NCBI GenBank assembly: GCA_963801505.1 | Contig: CAWDEY010000009.1 | Coordinates: 118,176-182,175 of the forward strand | Length of the DNA stretch: 64,000 bases | DNA from: JAOUFP01 sp963801505 | Lineage (GTDB): Bacteria > Nitrospirota > Thermodesulfovibrionia > Thermodesulfovibrionales > UBA6898 | Direction of reading: 5' to 3' | In this document: one piece after another, positions 1-8,242 of the stretch | Position numbering within the stretch: position 1 is the first letter of the stretch | How the letters are laid out: the number at the start of each line of letters is the position of its first letter | Notes under the pieces: model-generated | Seen by the model: only the letters and a program-made list of their open reading frames with translations | Told to the model about the DNA's origin: nothing | The model's database searches: none | Position numbers and translations under genes: made by a program

Positions 1-665
1 AGATTGCAGCCGGTCTCATAAGTCCTGTTGGCAATAACAATATTTTTCACGCCGTTGTTCATCATATGTTTGGCAGCAAGCTCTGCCATCTCCCCGGCAC
101 CCAGGAGCATAATAGATTTTTCAGGAAGGTCGTCAAAGATCTTTCTGGCAAGCTCGACAGCTGCAAAGCTTATGGACACGGCATTTTCAGCTATTTTCGT
201 CTCGGTCCTTATCCTCTTGGCTACTGAGATGGATTTTTTCAAGAGTCTGTTTAAAAGGACCCCTGTGGTTTTCCTCTCGAGCGCGAATTCAAAGGCGTCC
301 TTTAGCTGACCGAGTATCTGCGGCTCTCCCACCACCATTGAATCGAGGCTTGAGGAGACCCTGAAGATATGCCTCACAGCCTCCATATCATCATAGAGGT
401 ACAGCGCGTTATCCAGAGACTCTTTCCTGATCTCAAAAAACCGGACAAAAAAATCCTTTACTGCTTCGAATGCCTTACCGACATCTTTAACCGTTAAATA
501 GATCTCTACCCTGTTACAGGTAGAAATAATAAGAGTTTCCCTTATCTCGGGGAGTGCCCTGATCTGGCGGAGGCCCTCTTCAAGCTTCGGTCCGTTGAAA
601 GCCAGTTTTTCCCTGAGGTCAACGTCGGCTGTTTTATGATTCAGGCCAATAACTACTGTCTTCAT
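1..665 (-). CDS. hemA: Glutamyl-tRNA reductase, N-terminal part (runs off the window)
   Basis: First step of C5-pathway tetrapyrrole synthesis: NADPH-dependent reduction of glutamyl-tRNA to glutamate-1-semialdehyde in the cytoplasm. Translating the minus strand from the ATG at 665 gives MKTVVIGLNHKTA, the STCNRVE motif with the catalytic Cys near residue 49, VVGEPQILGQ and the start of the NADPH-binding domain (LLGAGEM). The C-terminal part lies beyond base 1. The start overlaps the stop of the upstream CcsA-type gene by one base (TAATG), so the two are probably translationally coupled, as in the hemX-hemA arrangement of other bacteria. Identity is secure; only completeness is unknown. Confidence 0.95.
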   Translation of the reverse strand, partial: MKTVVIGLNHKTADVDLREKLAFNGPKLEEGLRQIRALPEIRETLIISTCNRVEIYLTVKDVGKAFEAVKDFFVRFFEIRKESLDNALYLYDDMEAVRHIFRVSSSLDSMVVGEPQILGQLKDAFEFALERKTTGVLLNRLLKKSISVAKRIRTETKIAENAVSISFAAVELARKIFDDLPEKSIMLLGAGEMAELAAKHMMNNGVKNIVIANRTYETGCN

Positions 666-1477
666 TAGAATGAATGCAATCCTTTGAGCAGCAGATTAAC
701 GCCGAAGAAAGTAAAAAGAACAACACAGAAGCCTATAATGGAAAGTATCGCTGCCCGTTTCCCTCTCCAGCCGACAGTAAGCCTTACGTGCAGTACCAGC
801 GCGTAGATAAACCATGTTATTAACGACCAGACTTCCTTGGGGTCCCATCTCCAGTAACTGCCCCATGCGCTTTCAGCCCATATGGCGCCGGTTATAATAG
901 CAAGGGTGAGGAATGGGAACCCTATCGTGATCAGCCGGTAATTAATCTCATCGAGTATCTGTAGGCTGGGCAGCCGCCTGAAAAGCCCGCCGATATGCTT
1001 TGACTTTACATAGTGTTCCTGTATCAGATACATAAGGCCTATTCCAAAGGCCATGGCAAAGGCCGCATCGCCGATAAAGGCAAACACAGTATGTATGCCA
1101 AGCCAGTAGCTTTGAAGGACTGGGCTGAGTGGCTCAATTTTCCGTGGCAGGAGAGAAGAAGAAAGCATTACAATAAAAACAACAGGCATGATAAAGGCGC
1201 CCAAAAGGCCAAGTTTATACCTGTATTCCAGATAGAAGAAGAGCAGGACTATGCACCAGGAAAAAAAGGAAGAGGCCTCGTGCAGGTTCGCTATGGGGAT
1301 ATGTCCTGAAAGAACATACCTGGCAATAATATTGGCTGTGTGAAAAGCAAAACCAACAACAACAAGACTCAGCATTATCCTTGAGGTGGTCTTGGTGCCC
1401 TTGAAAAGCTCCATGATGCAGACGATCATCGCGGCAAAATAACACGTCAGCGCGAGTTCAAAAAGCATTATCTCCAT
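665..1477 (-). CDS. CcsA/HemX-type cytochrome c assembly membrane protein
   Basis: This 270-aa polytopic membrane protein has about eight hydrophobic segments. Near residues 207-217 it carries the tryptophan-rich WWD-type signature WGSYWRWDPKE, which defines the CcsA/CcmC/CcmF heme-handling family. Conserved His residues occur in HTANII, GIHTVFAF and LVLHVRL. Known members carry heme across the membrane for system II cytochrome c maturation, and the HemX subgroup sits beside hemA. The gene lies between a 47-aa ORF (TGATG overlap at its start) and hemA (TAATG overlap at its end), so it belongs to a coupled operon. A second, damaged ccsA next to resB lies at 57544-58270. Whether this copy assembles cytochromes or modulates HemA cannot be told from sequence. 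Confidence 0.88.
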   Translation of the reverse strand: MEIMLFELALTCYFAAMIVCIMELFKGTKTTSRIMLSLVVVGFAFHTANIIARYVLSGHIPIANLHEASSFFSWCIVLLFFYLEYRYKLGLLGAFIMPVVFIVMLSSSLLPRKIEPLSPVLQSYWLGIHTVFAFIGDAAFAMAFGIGLMYLIQEHYVKSKHIGGLFRRLPSLQILDEINYRLITIGFPFLTLAIITGAIWAESAWGSYWRWDPKEVWSLITWFIYALVLHVRLTVGWRGKRAAILSIIGFCVVLFTFFGVNLLLKGLHSF

Positions 1478-1620
1478 CAGAAGCAGCCGAGCTGACAGTC
1501 TTTGATCTTTACTCCGAGTTCGTCTGCAGCAGCGCCTACCTCCGGATAGGGGACACCGAGGTCCTCTGCTATCTTCCTCGCAGCAGCGCAGGGCAGTTTT
1601 CTATCAACAGCCTTTTTCAT
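1477..1620 (-). CDS. Small 47-aa conserved-looking protein with CxxxC end
   Basis: A short reading frame starts at ATG 1620 (MKKAVDRKLPCAAARKIAED) and ends KIKDCQLGCF at a TGA that overlaps the ccsA ATG. Its start lies inside the last codons of the MobB-like gene (17-base overlap), with GACAGGAAATA in front of the ATG as a plausible ribosome binding site. The tight packing on both sides and the helical, DNA-binding-like composition (CAAARKIAEDLGVPYPEVG resembles a helix-turn-helix) argue that it is real. Three Cys residues, two in a CQLGC arrangement at the end, could bind a metal. No function is assigned; the link to the NTPase next door is inferred from position only. Confidence 0.6.
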   Translation of the reverse strand: MKKAVDRKLPCAAARKIAEDLGVPYPEVGAAADELGVKIKDCQLGCF

Positions 1621-2275
1621 TATTTCCTGTCTCAGTTTTTCTTTCATATATCAGATCAGAGATTAATTTTAAAAAAATCTGGATCTCCTTGATGCCGGAC
1701 CCATCACTGCAAAAAAGCCTTTTTGTTTTTGAGATCTTCGGGAGGCCGGATTCATTTTCATATATGATAATGTCAGCTTTGCTGACAATCTCCTCAAAGC
1801 CTGTTTTCCAGCACTCTTTGTTCTTTCCTATCATGAATATTACAATATCAGGCTTTAAAAACTCAATCGCACTGTTGCCCTCGACAACAAGTCCATCCAG
1901 AGAAGAAAGCCTGCCAAGCGCCACTGGAAGCAAATCTTTCAAGTCCTGTGGCGGAGATTTGACCCATATTACATCTTCAGCGCCTGCATCGATAAATTTA
2001 CCTGTATCCTTGTCTTTTCTGTAAAGGAGCGTCTTATCATCAACAAGAGAGGCGTAGAGTTCTGTTTTTGTATATTTAATGGCCCCCCATTTCCCGGGAC
2101 CACCGCTCTTTGGATTGGTGAGAGTGGAGAGACCGTTATCGGTATCCTCTCCGCTTCCGTCCGTCGACTGTTGTCCTTTGCCTGCTGCGAGATGCCTCAA
2201 AAGTAAAACCGCGGTGGTTGTCTTGCCGGAATTGCTGGATGTCCCGCCGACACCGATGATAAAAGGTCTTGTCAT
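1604..2275 (-). CDS. MobB-like P-loop NTPase
   Basis: This 223-aa protein opens with a Walker A loop (GVGGTSSNSGKTT, about residues 8-20), resembling MobB, the GTP-binding adaptor of molybdopterin guanine dinucleotide synthesis. Other MobB-like features are GAIKYTKTELYASLVDD, GLVVEGNSAIEFLKPDIVIFM and the acidic SPPQDLKDLLP stretch. An irregular Gly/Ser/Asp-rich insertion follows the first helix. No mobA or other Moco gene is visible nearby; it sits between topA and the 47-aa ORF/ccsA/hemA set, separated from topA by a dispersed repeat. The family assignment is reasonable, but the substrate pathway is not certain, as related NTPases serve other cofactor pathways. Confidence 0.6.
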   Translation of the reverse strand: MTRPFIIGVGGTSSNSGKTTTAVLLLRHLAAGKGQQSTDGSGEDTDNGLSTLTNPKSGGPGKWGAIKYTKTELYASLVDDKTLLYRKDKDTGKFIDAGAEDVIWVKSPPQDLKDLLPVALGRLSSLDGLVVEGNSAIEFLKPDIVIFMIGKNKECWKTGFEEIVSKADIIIYENESGLPKISKTKRLFCSDGSGIKEIQIFLKLISDLIYERKTETGNNEKGC

Positions 2276-2308
2276 ATTGATAAGCTCATAAGTAATCGGA
2301 AAGTTTTT

Positions 2309-2386
2309 TAAATCCCTCCTAACCTCCCTTTACCAAAGGGAGGAATAATTCCCCTCTTTGGCAAAGAGGGGTAAGGGGAGATTTTC
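2309..2386. repeat. Double-hairpin palindromic repeat, copy 1
   Basis: Two adjacent hairpins occur here: CCTCCCTTTACCAAAGGGAGG and CCCCTCTTTGGCAAAGAGGGG, bounded by AAATCCCTCC and GGGGAGATTTT. Two further copies lie at 34701-34834 and 59680-59800, all between genes. Around this copy a 10-base inverted pair CATAAGTAAT (2287) / ATTACTTATG (2400) forms an outer stem. It resembles a non-autonomous MITE- or REP-like element. Confidence 0.85.
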
Positions 2387-2432
2387 TAAATGAATCACCA
2401 TTACTTATGGTTTCCTTCATAATCGGAAAAGC

Positions 2433-4694
2433 TCAGTCCGCTGAAGCAGTCTCTTCCCTTTTCACTTCTTCCTTGTGATTGCATTCCTTGTTGAGGCAGG
2501 AGTATGAGACATTTCCTGCCTTGTCCCATTTTTCGACCATGAACGCAGCTCCGCATTTCGGACATGGCTTGGGCACGGGCTTGTTCCAGGTCGCGAATTT
2601 GCAATCCGGGTAATTACTGCAACTCCAGAAGGATTTGCCTCTCTTGGATCTCCTCTCCACGATATCTCCGTTGTCTTCAGGGCACTTGACCCCGGTTGCC
2701 AGAGGTTTGGTTGTCTTGCACTCCGGATATTTTGTACAGGCAAGAAATTTTCCGAACCTGCCGGACTTCAGGACCATCGGAGATTCACACTTGGGACATT
2801 TCTCATCCGTAGCAACGGCCTCTGCAGGCTGGGCTTCACCCTCCAGAGGTTTGGCGTTTTTGCATTCAGGGAATCCTGTGCAGGCCATAAACCGGCCGTG
2901 TCTTCCCCAGCGAATTACCATAGGCTTGCCGCATTTTTCGCAGGCAGACTCTGTTTCAATATCAAGGGGTTTTACCTTTCCCTTTATAGCCAGGGCCTCA
3001 GTCAGCTTCTCATGAAAAGGAACGTAAAAGTCCTTGACCACCTTGACCCATTTCTTTTTGCCGTCTTCTATATGGTCAAGGTTCTCTTCCATGCTGGCAG
3101 TAAAACCGATGTCCATAAGCTCCGCAAACCTTTCCACAAGCAGATCATTGACTACAACACCGAGTTCTGTAGGCGCGAACTTCCCGTCAGTTTTCTGCAC
3201 ATATTTTCTGTCCTGTATTGTTGACATGATAGCAGCATAGGTGCTGGGTCTGCCGATGCCTTTTTCTTCCAGTGCCTTTACAAGCGTCGCTTCTGTGTAG
3301 CGCGGTGGAGGCTGTGTAAAATGCTGCTTTGGTTCAATCTGTAAAAGCCTGAGCTTCTCCCCTTCTTTTAATGAAGGCAGGAGGGCCTCATTTTCATCCA
3401 GGATCTCATCAGTTCCCTCAGTATAGAGGGCCATGAAACCCTGGAACTTCACAACGCTGCCGGAGGCTTTAAAAACAGCATCTCCCTTGCAGCTGTCAGC
3501 GTCACAGGATATCTCGAAGGTGGTCTGCTCAATTTCGGCAGGCGACATCTGGCTTGAGATGAAACGGTTCCAGATGAGCTTATACAGGGAGTGCTGGTCC
3601 TTGCTCAGATAATGTTTTATCGCCTCAGGGCTATGGTCCAGATAGGTGGGCCTTATGGCCTCATGGGCCTCCTGGGCCGAGGCCTTGCTCTTATAGACCG
3701 GCGGTTTTTCAGGGACATAATCCTTACCATATGTTTTTTCTATGAACTCTCTTGCAGCCTGCTGGGCCTCTGCCGCAAGCCTGTTGGAATCAGTCCTCAT
3801 ATATGTTATCAGTCCGACAGAACCCTCTTCCCCGAGTTCTATGCCTTCATAGAGCTGCTGGGCCATCATCATTGTCTTTTTGGCGGTAAAGCGTAATTTT
3901 CTCGAGGCCTCCTGCTGAAGGGTGCTCGTAATAAAAGGCGGAGAAGGCATACGTCTTCTTTTCTTGCGGTCAATCTTCGTCAGCAGGTAACTTCCGTCCT
4001 TTAAATTTACGACAGCAGCATTGGCGCCCTCAGCATTATTTATGTCAACCTTCTGATCATTGAACTTAAACAGCTTTGCCCAGAACTGCGGTTTCTTTGA
4101 TCCCTCAAATTCAGCGTTTATAGACCAGTACTCCTCCTGCTTGAACGCCTCAACCTGACGCTCCCTCTCCACAACCAGCCTTACTGCTACTGACTGCACC
4201 CTTCCAGCACTCAAACCCTTTCTGACCTTCCTCCATAAAAGCGGGCTTAATTCATAACCTACAAGCCTGTCGAGTACCCTTCTGGCCTGCTGGGCATCGA
4301 CCTTTTGCATATCTATCTGGCCGGGGTTCTTCATGGCTTCGAGCACCGCGGACTTTGTTATCTCATTGAATTTTATCCTGTAGATCTTCTTTGCCTTGCC
4401 TTTGACCTCATCAGCGATATGCCAGGCAATGGCCTCGCCTTCCCTGTCAGGGTCAGGGGCTATGAAAATCTCCTCTGCGTCTTTCGCAGCTTTTTTCAGT
4501 TCTTTGATTATCTTCTCTTTCCCCGGGATAACAATATAATTCGGGGTAAAGTTATTTTCTATCTCAATGCCCATTTCCTTTACGGGCAGGTCTTTTATAT
4601 GCCCGACTGAGGCCTTGACAGTAAAGTCCTTACCCAGGATTTTGCTGATAGTTTTGGCCTTGGCAGGGGACTCGACAATTACCAGTGATTTCAT
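2433..4694 (-). CDS. topA: DNA topoisomerase I (type IA)
   Basis: This 753-aa enzyme relaxes negative supercoils through a 5'-phosphotyrosyl intermediate. The TOPRIM domain starts at residue 2 (LVIVESPAKAKTI) with the Mg-binding acidic triad DPDREGE at 81-87. GLSAGRVQSVAVRLV lies near 160-174 and the catalytic Tyr is residue 298 in GLITYMRTDS. Four C-terminal Cys4 zinc-ribbon modules follow residue ~590 (CEKCG, CPKCE, CPEDNGD and CPKCGAAF types), each closing with a CxxCK/CNHK-like end; the third has lost the second Cys of its first pair. Length and order are typical. The dprA and small-ORF genes lie just upstream on the same strand. Confidence 0.97.
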   Translation of the reverse strand: MKSLVIVESPAKAKTISKILGKDFTVKASVGHIKDLPVKEMGIEIENNFTPNYIVIPGKEKIIKELKKAAKDAEEIFIAPDPDREGEAIAWHIADEVKGKAKKIYRIKFNEITKSAVLEAMKNPGQIDMQKVDAQQARRVLDRLVGYELSPLLWRKVRKGLSAGRVQSVAVRLVVERERQVEAFKQEEYWSINAEFEGSKKPQFWAKLFKFNDQKVDINNAEGANAAVVNLKDGSYLLTKIDRKKRRRMPSPPFITSTLQQEASRKLRFTAKKTMMMAQQLYEGIELGEEGSVGLITYMRTDSNRLAAEAQQAAREFIEKTYGKDYVPEKPPVYKSKASAQEAHEAIRPTYLDHSPEAIKHYLSKDQHSLYKLIWNRFISSQMSPAEIEQTTFEISCDADSCKGDAVFKASGSVVKFQGFMALYTEGTDEILDENEALLPSLKEGEKLRLLQIEPKQHFTQPPPRYTEATLVKALEEKGIGRPSTYAAIMSTIQDRKYVQKTDGKFAPTELGVVVNDLLVERFAELMDIGFTASMEENLDHIEDGKKKWVKVVKDFYVPFHEKLTEALAIKGKVKPLDIETESACEKCGKPMVIRWGRHGRFMACTGFPECKNAKPLEGEAQPAEAVATDEKCPKCESPMVLKSGRFGKFLACTKYPECKTTKPLATGVKCPEDNGDIVERRSKRGKSFWSCSNYPDCKFATWNKPVPKPCPKCGAAFMVEKWDKAGNVSYSCLNKECNHKEEVKREETASAD

Positions 4695-4727
4695 TTTATA
4701 CCCCCTTCCCGTCGTTTTCTTTAGTTA

Positions 4728-5030
4728 CTAATTCCATACGATCCTTCTTCCTCCGGCAAAGATTAATGAAAATATTTCCTCTTTCTCACGCGAACTGTCT
4801 TTCATTAATATATAAGCAATAAGTCCCCTTAAAATGTCAAGCTCATCATCTTCGAGATAATCATAAAGCTCAAGATTTTCCAGTTCCTCTCCAATATCCA
4901 TGATATCAGTTTCATCATAATCCGGCCCTTCCAGTGTCTCGTCTGAAACAAATTCCCTGTCTTTTAGGTCCCTGGAGATCATCTTTAAAATCTTTAATAG
5001 TTTCTTTGACAAAATTTCCACCTCATGCAA
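4728..5030 (-). CDS. Acidic 100-aa protein between dprA and topA
   Basis: This small acidic protein (MHEVEILSKKLLKILKMISR...) is rich in Asp/Glu in the middle (DYDETDIMDIGEELENLEL) and has no membrane segment or recognised motif. Its ATG lies inside the last codons of dprA (8-base overlap), and topA begins 34 bases after its stop, so it is very likely expressed with both. In gammaproteobacteria a small acidic gene, smg, also follows dprA. The position is similar, but I cannot see convincing sequence similarity, so no name is given. Confidence 0.7.
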   Translation of the reverse strand: MHEVEILSKKLLKILKMISRDLKDREFVSDETLEGPDYDETDIMDIGEELENLELYDYLEDDELDILRGLIAYILMKDSSREKEEIFSLIFAGGRRIVWN

Positions 5031-6108
5031 TATAAAATCTCTTGCCGCTGGCCTGTTTCACAATCCCTTTGAGCTCAAGGGAAAGAAGCAGGTTGAGCAA
5101 CTGATTTACAGACAGGCCGCTCTCTCTGGATATCAGGTCTACGTGCTTGGGCTCCCTGGAAAGCACGGTGCACAGACTGCTTTCTTCCCCTATCAGGAGA
5201 GAACACTCTTTTTGCTTTATCCTGATATATCCCTTAAGCACCGGTGCAAGCTCCTCTATAATATCGTCGGTTTTCAGTACAATTTTTGCTCCCTGTTTTA
5301 TCAATTTGTTTGTCCCCTCTGAATTACGGGAAGTAATATTGCCGGGGACGGCAAACACCTCTTTGTTTTGTTCAAGGGCATAACCTGCTGTAATCAGTGA
5401 ACCGCTGTTGTCTGTTGCCTCCACAACAAGGATACCCAGGGAAAGCCCGCTTATCAACCGGTTTCTGCGGGGAAAGTTTTCCTTGTTCGGCAGAGTTCCT
5501 GGAAGAAACTCGCTTATCACGCTGCCTGAGTATGCGATCCGCTCTGCTAGCCCTCTGTTCTCTGCAGGATAGCAGACATCCGGGCCCGAGCCCAGCACTG
5601 CGATAGTCCTTCCCCCTGCGGCAAGTGCGCTTTTATGGGACAGGGTGTCTATGCCGCGTGCCAGCCCGCTGACTACTGTAAAGCCGGCAGCAGAGAGTTC
5701 TCCTGCAATACGCTGCGTTACAGCCTCGCCATAGGCAGTATGTTTACGCGAACCGACCACCCCGATGGCAAACCTGTCATCAGGATGATATTTTCCCTTC
5801 ATATATAATACTACCGGAGCATCTTCAACATTTTTCAGTACTTCAGGATAACAGGCATCCTGATAAGGGACGGCCTCTATCCCATTTTTTTCCATTACTC
5901 CAAGGTGTTTTTCTACCTCATCCCATTGGCTGAATTTCCTGATATTCTCAACGCGCTCCCTGCTTATCCCCTTCACTGACATCAGGCGGTCCGTGTCCGC
6001 CTTGAAAATGTCTTCCGGGTTTCCGAAGGAGGCAAGCAATTTTCTGCTTGTAACCGGCCCTATGTCATGCACCATCGACAGGCCGATCCAGTACCTTATA
6101 TCAGACAT
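5023..6108 (-). CDS. dprA: DNA-processing protein A
   Basis: This 361-aa protein loads RecA onto incoming single-stranded DNA during natural transformation. Its three-part layout is typical. An N-terminal helical/HhH-like part contains KGISRERVENI. A central Rossmann-like domain follows (about residues 80-290) with GVVGSRKHTAYGE, VSGLARGID, GSGPDVCYP and the GSLITAGYALEQ stretch. A C-terminal winged helix closes the protein (about 305-358, HVDLISRESGLSVNQLL). The gene overlaps argG by 8 bases upstream and the acidic ORF by 8 bases downstream. With the pilus locus at 20597-31241 it hints at competence, although several pilus genes look broken. Confidence 0.95.
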   Translation of the reverse strand: MSDIRYWIGLSMVHDIGPVTSRKLLASFGNPEDIFKADTDRLMSVKGISRERVENIRKFSQWDEVEKHLGVMEKNGIEAVPYQDACYPEVLKNVEDAPVVLYMKGKYHPDDRFAIGVVGSRKHTAYGEAVTQRIAGELSAAGFTVVSGLARGIDTLSHKSALAAGGRTIAVLGSGPDVCYPAENRGLAERIAYSGSVISEFLPGTLPNKENFPRRNRLISGLSLGILVVEATDNSGSLITAGYALEQNKEVFAVPGNITSRNSEGTNKLIKQGAKIVLKTDDIIEELAPVLKGYIRIKQKECSLLIGEESSLCTVLSREPKHVDLISRESGLSVNQLLNLLLSLELKGIVKQASGKRFYIA

Positions 6109-7303
6109 CCCTTTCCCTGAGGGACCTGTTGGCCTTTAATCTCAATGCATTGAGCTTGATAAATCCTTCAGCGTCTTTTTGGTTATATACGCTCTCGGCC
6201 TCAAAGGTCGCAAGTTTCGGATTATATAAGGACCTGGGGGCCTTTCTGCCGACAGTCAGGCAGTTTCCCTTATAGAGTTTCAGCCGCACTGTTCCGGTAA
6301 CATCCTTCTGGATTTCATCTATCATCTTTTGAAGGGCGATACGCTCAGGCGCAAACCAGTAGCCGTTGTATACAAGTTCAGCGTACTTCGGCATAAGCAA
6401 ATCCTGCAGGTGTGTCACTTCCCTGTCAAGTGTGATCGATTGCACTGCCCTTCTGGCAATATGCAATATGGTGCCACCCGGGGTCTCATATACCCCCCTA
6501 GACTTGATGCCTACATACCTGTTCTCTACAATGTCCACCCTGCCTATGCCATGCCTGCCGCCTGTCTCGTTCAGTTTTTTAAGTAGCTTCGCCGGTGTCA
6601 TCTTTTTGCCGTTGATGCTTACAGGGTCACCTTTTTCAAATGCTATCTCGACATATTCGGCCTTGTCAGGGGTCTTCTCAAGAGGCGCTATCATGGTATA
6701 CATATCACTTGGAGGCTCAGCCCACGGGTCTTCGAGTATCCCTCCTTCATAGCTTATATGGAGAAGGTTCCTGTCTGTGCTGTATGGCTTTGCCTTTGTT
6801 GCTGTCACAGGTATACCATGTTCATGAGAATACTCAATTAAAGATTCTCGTGAATCAAAGGACCACTCCCTCCAGGGAGCTATTACTTTTATATCAGGTT
6901 TAAGCGCATAATAGGTCAGCTCAAACCGAATCTGGTCATTCCCTTTTCCTGTGGACCCATGTGCCACAGCATCCGCCTTTTCCTTCAAGGCGATTTCAAT
7001 CTGCTTTTTGGCTATCAGCGGTCTCGCTATGGACGTGCCCAGCAGGTAGAAGCTTTCATAGACAGCATTGCCGCGGAGCATGGGGAAGATATACTCCTTG
7101 ACAAATTCTTCCCTGAGATCTTCAACATATACCTTGGAAGCCCCTGTTTTTAAAGCCTTCTGTCGTACTTTTTTCAGGTCTTCACCCTGTCCAAGGTCAG
7201 CGCAGAAGGCTATTACCTCGGCCTTATACGTCTCCTTCAGCCATTCTATAGCCACAGAGGTATCAAGCCCTCCTGAATATGCAAGGACTATTTTTTTGAC
7301 CAT
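6101..7303 (-). CDS. argG: Argininosuccinate synthase
   Basis: This protein of about 400 aa condenses citrulline and aspartate with ATP in arginine synthesis. It contains the ATP-pyrophosphatase P-loop AYSGGLDTS near the N-terminus, the GKGNDQIRFE substrate loop, IAPWREW and the GIGRVDIVENR region. An earlier in-frame ATG at 7339 exists, but the ATG at 7303 is preferred: TGGAGG lies six bases upstream and the protein then begins MVKKIVLAYSGG as in the family. It is the first gene of the minus-strand run and overlaps dprA by 8 bases. No argH or argF is in the window. Confidence 0.96.
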   Translation of the reverse strand: MVKKIVLAYSGGLDTSVAIEWLKETYKAEVIAFCADLGQGEDLKKVRQKALKTGASKVYVEDLREEFVKEYIFPMLRGNAVYESFYLLGTSIARPLIAKKQIEIALKEKADAVAHGSTGKGNDQIRFELTYYALKPDIKVIAPWREWSFDSRESLIEYSHEHGIPVTATKAKPYSTDRNLLHISYEGGILEDPWAEPPSDMYTMIAPLEKTPDKAEYVEIAFEKGDPVSINGKKMTPAKLLKKLNETGGRHGIGRVDIVENRYVGIKSRGVYETPGGTILHIARRAVQSITLDREVTHLQDLLMPKYAELVYNGYWFAPERIALQKMIDEIQKDVTGTVRLKLYKGNCLTVGRKAPRSLYNPKLATFEAESVYNQKDAEGFIKLNALRLKANRSLRERDV

Positions 7304-7366
7304 ATTACCTCCAAAAAGATTTCGTAACGATAAGAACATGAACTGTTCTTCAATAAATTTATAACT

Positions 7367-7468
7367 ACTCAGGTTGTTTAGACTGTAGACTGTTAGGCCT
7401 GCCGAAGACGAAGCAAGGCTTGCAGACCTAAATACCTACAGACTATTCACCTGAATAGTTACATAAAT
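7367..7468. repeat. Long imperfect palindrome with GACTGTAG units
   Basis: The arms AACTACTCAGGT...CTGTAGACTG...TTAGGCCTGC and GCAGACCTAAA...CTACAGACT...ACCTGAATAGTT fold back over about 100 bases between argG and fur. It looks like another dispersed hairpin repeat; only one copy is seen here. Confidence 0.6.
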
Positions 7469-7813
7469 TCAAAGCTTATTATATAAGCAGCTGTTAATTA
7501 AGGTTTAAAAATAGCACAAAACCAAATTAAAAGCAAAATTTGCAATACAGCTAAAAACTCACAAATATCCCTGTCTTTAAAGGTCTTCGAAGCATTGCTG
7601 CCTATCCAGTTCAAGTTTCCGTAACCCTCTCAGGTTGACTCTGAGAGTGGGATCTGTTAGTTCAGTAAGATAAGGGGAGGCGAGGCAGGCGTTACAGATC
7701 CTTCTCCGATTCACTAAAGCGACCTACAGACTCTTCAATCAACGCTGCAATAAGTTATCAAATTTCTAAACAATTCAATTGATATTTAATCTCAATTTCA
7801 ATTAGAATAACTC
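7469..7813. other. Gene-free stretch upstream of fur
   Basis: No coding frame is supported. The stretch contains a hairpin CCCTCTCAG/CTGAGAGTGG near 7625-7650, and an 8-bp stem GGATCTGT (7650-7657)/ACAGATCC (about 7694-7701) enclosing about 36 bases. Just before fur, the AT-rich tract around 7770-7805 (TTGATATTTAATCTCAATTT) could hold a promoter and a degenerate Fur-type operator. That reading is weak. Confidence 0.35.
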
Positions 7814-8242
7814 ATGGAAAACAAGATTTTTCAAAACTTTCTTGGAGAAAAGGGGCTTAAACTTACAAAAGAACGCACAGCTGTGCTCAAGGAAGTTTTT
7901 TCGTTCCATGGTCATTTTGACCCCGAACATCTGTACCTGAGGATAAAAGATTCAAGTTCAAAGGCCTCGCGTGCATCTGTATACAGGACCCTGAATCTCC
8001 TTGTTGAAAGCGGACTGGTAGAAAAAGTCACAAGGACAGAAAAGGGCAATGTCTATGAACATACCTTTGGACATACCCATCATGATCATATGATATGCGA
8101 TTTGTGCGGCAGTATTACAGAATTTTATTCGGAAAAACTCGAAAATCTGCAGAAAGAAATCTGTCATGCAAATAATTTTGACGGTAAAAGTCATACTTTG
8201 GAAATACGAGGTCATTGCGCTGAATGCAAAAAAAGAAAATAA
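7814..8242 (+). CDS. fur: Fur-family metalloregulator
   Basis: This 142-aa repressor has a winged-helix N-terminal half (LTKERTAVLKEVF...ASVYRTLNLLVESGLVEKV). The metal-binding C-terminal half carries HTHHDHMICDLCG (about residues 87-99) and a final CAEC zinc pair. The HHDH core is typical of Fur and PerR. The stop lies 19 bases inside the feoB reading frame, so regulator and ferrous iron transporter are co-transcribed and probably iron-repressed together. Fur is the likeliest specificity given feoB; PerR or Zur cannot be fully excluded from sequence alone. Confidence 0.9.
   Translation: MENKIFQNFLGEKGLKLTKERTAVLKEVFSFHGHFDPEHLYLRIKDSSSKASRASVYRTLNLLVESGLVEKVTRTEKGNVYEHTFGHTHHDHMICDLCGSITEFYSEKLENLQKEICHANNFDGKSHTLEIRGHCAECKKRK

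Noticed and set aside
4728..5030. Naming the acidic ORF smg
   Set aside because: Only the position after dprA is similar; residues do not match the Smg pattern I know.
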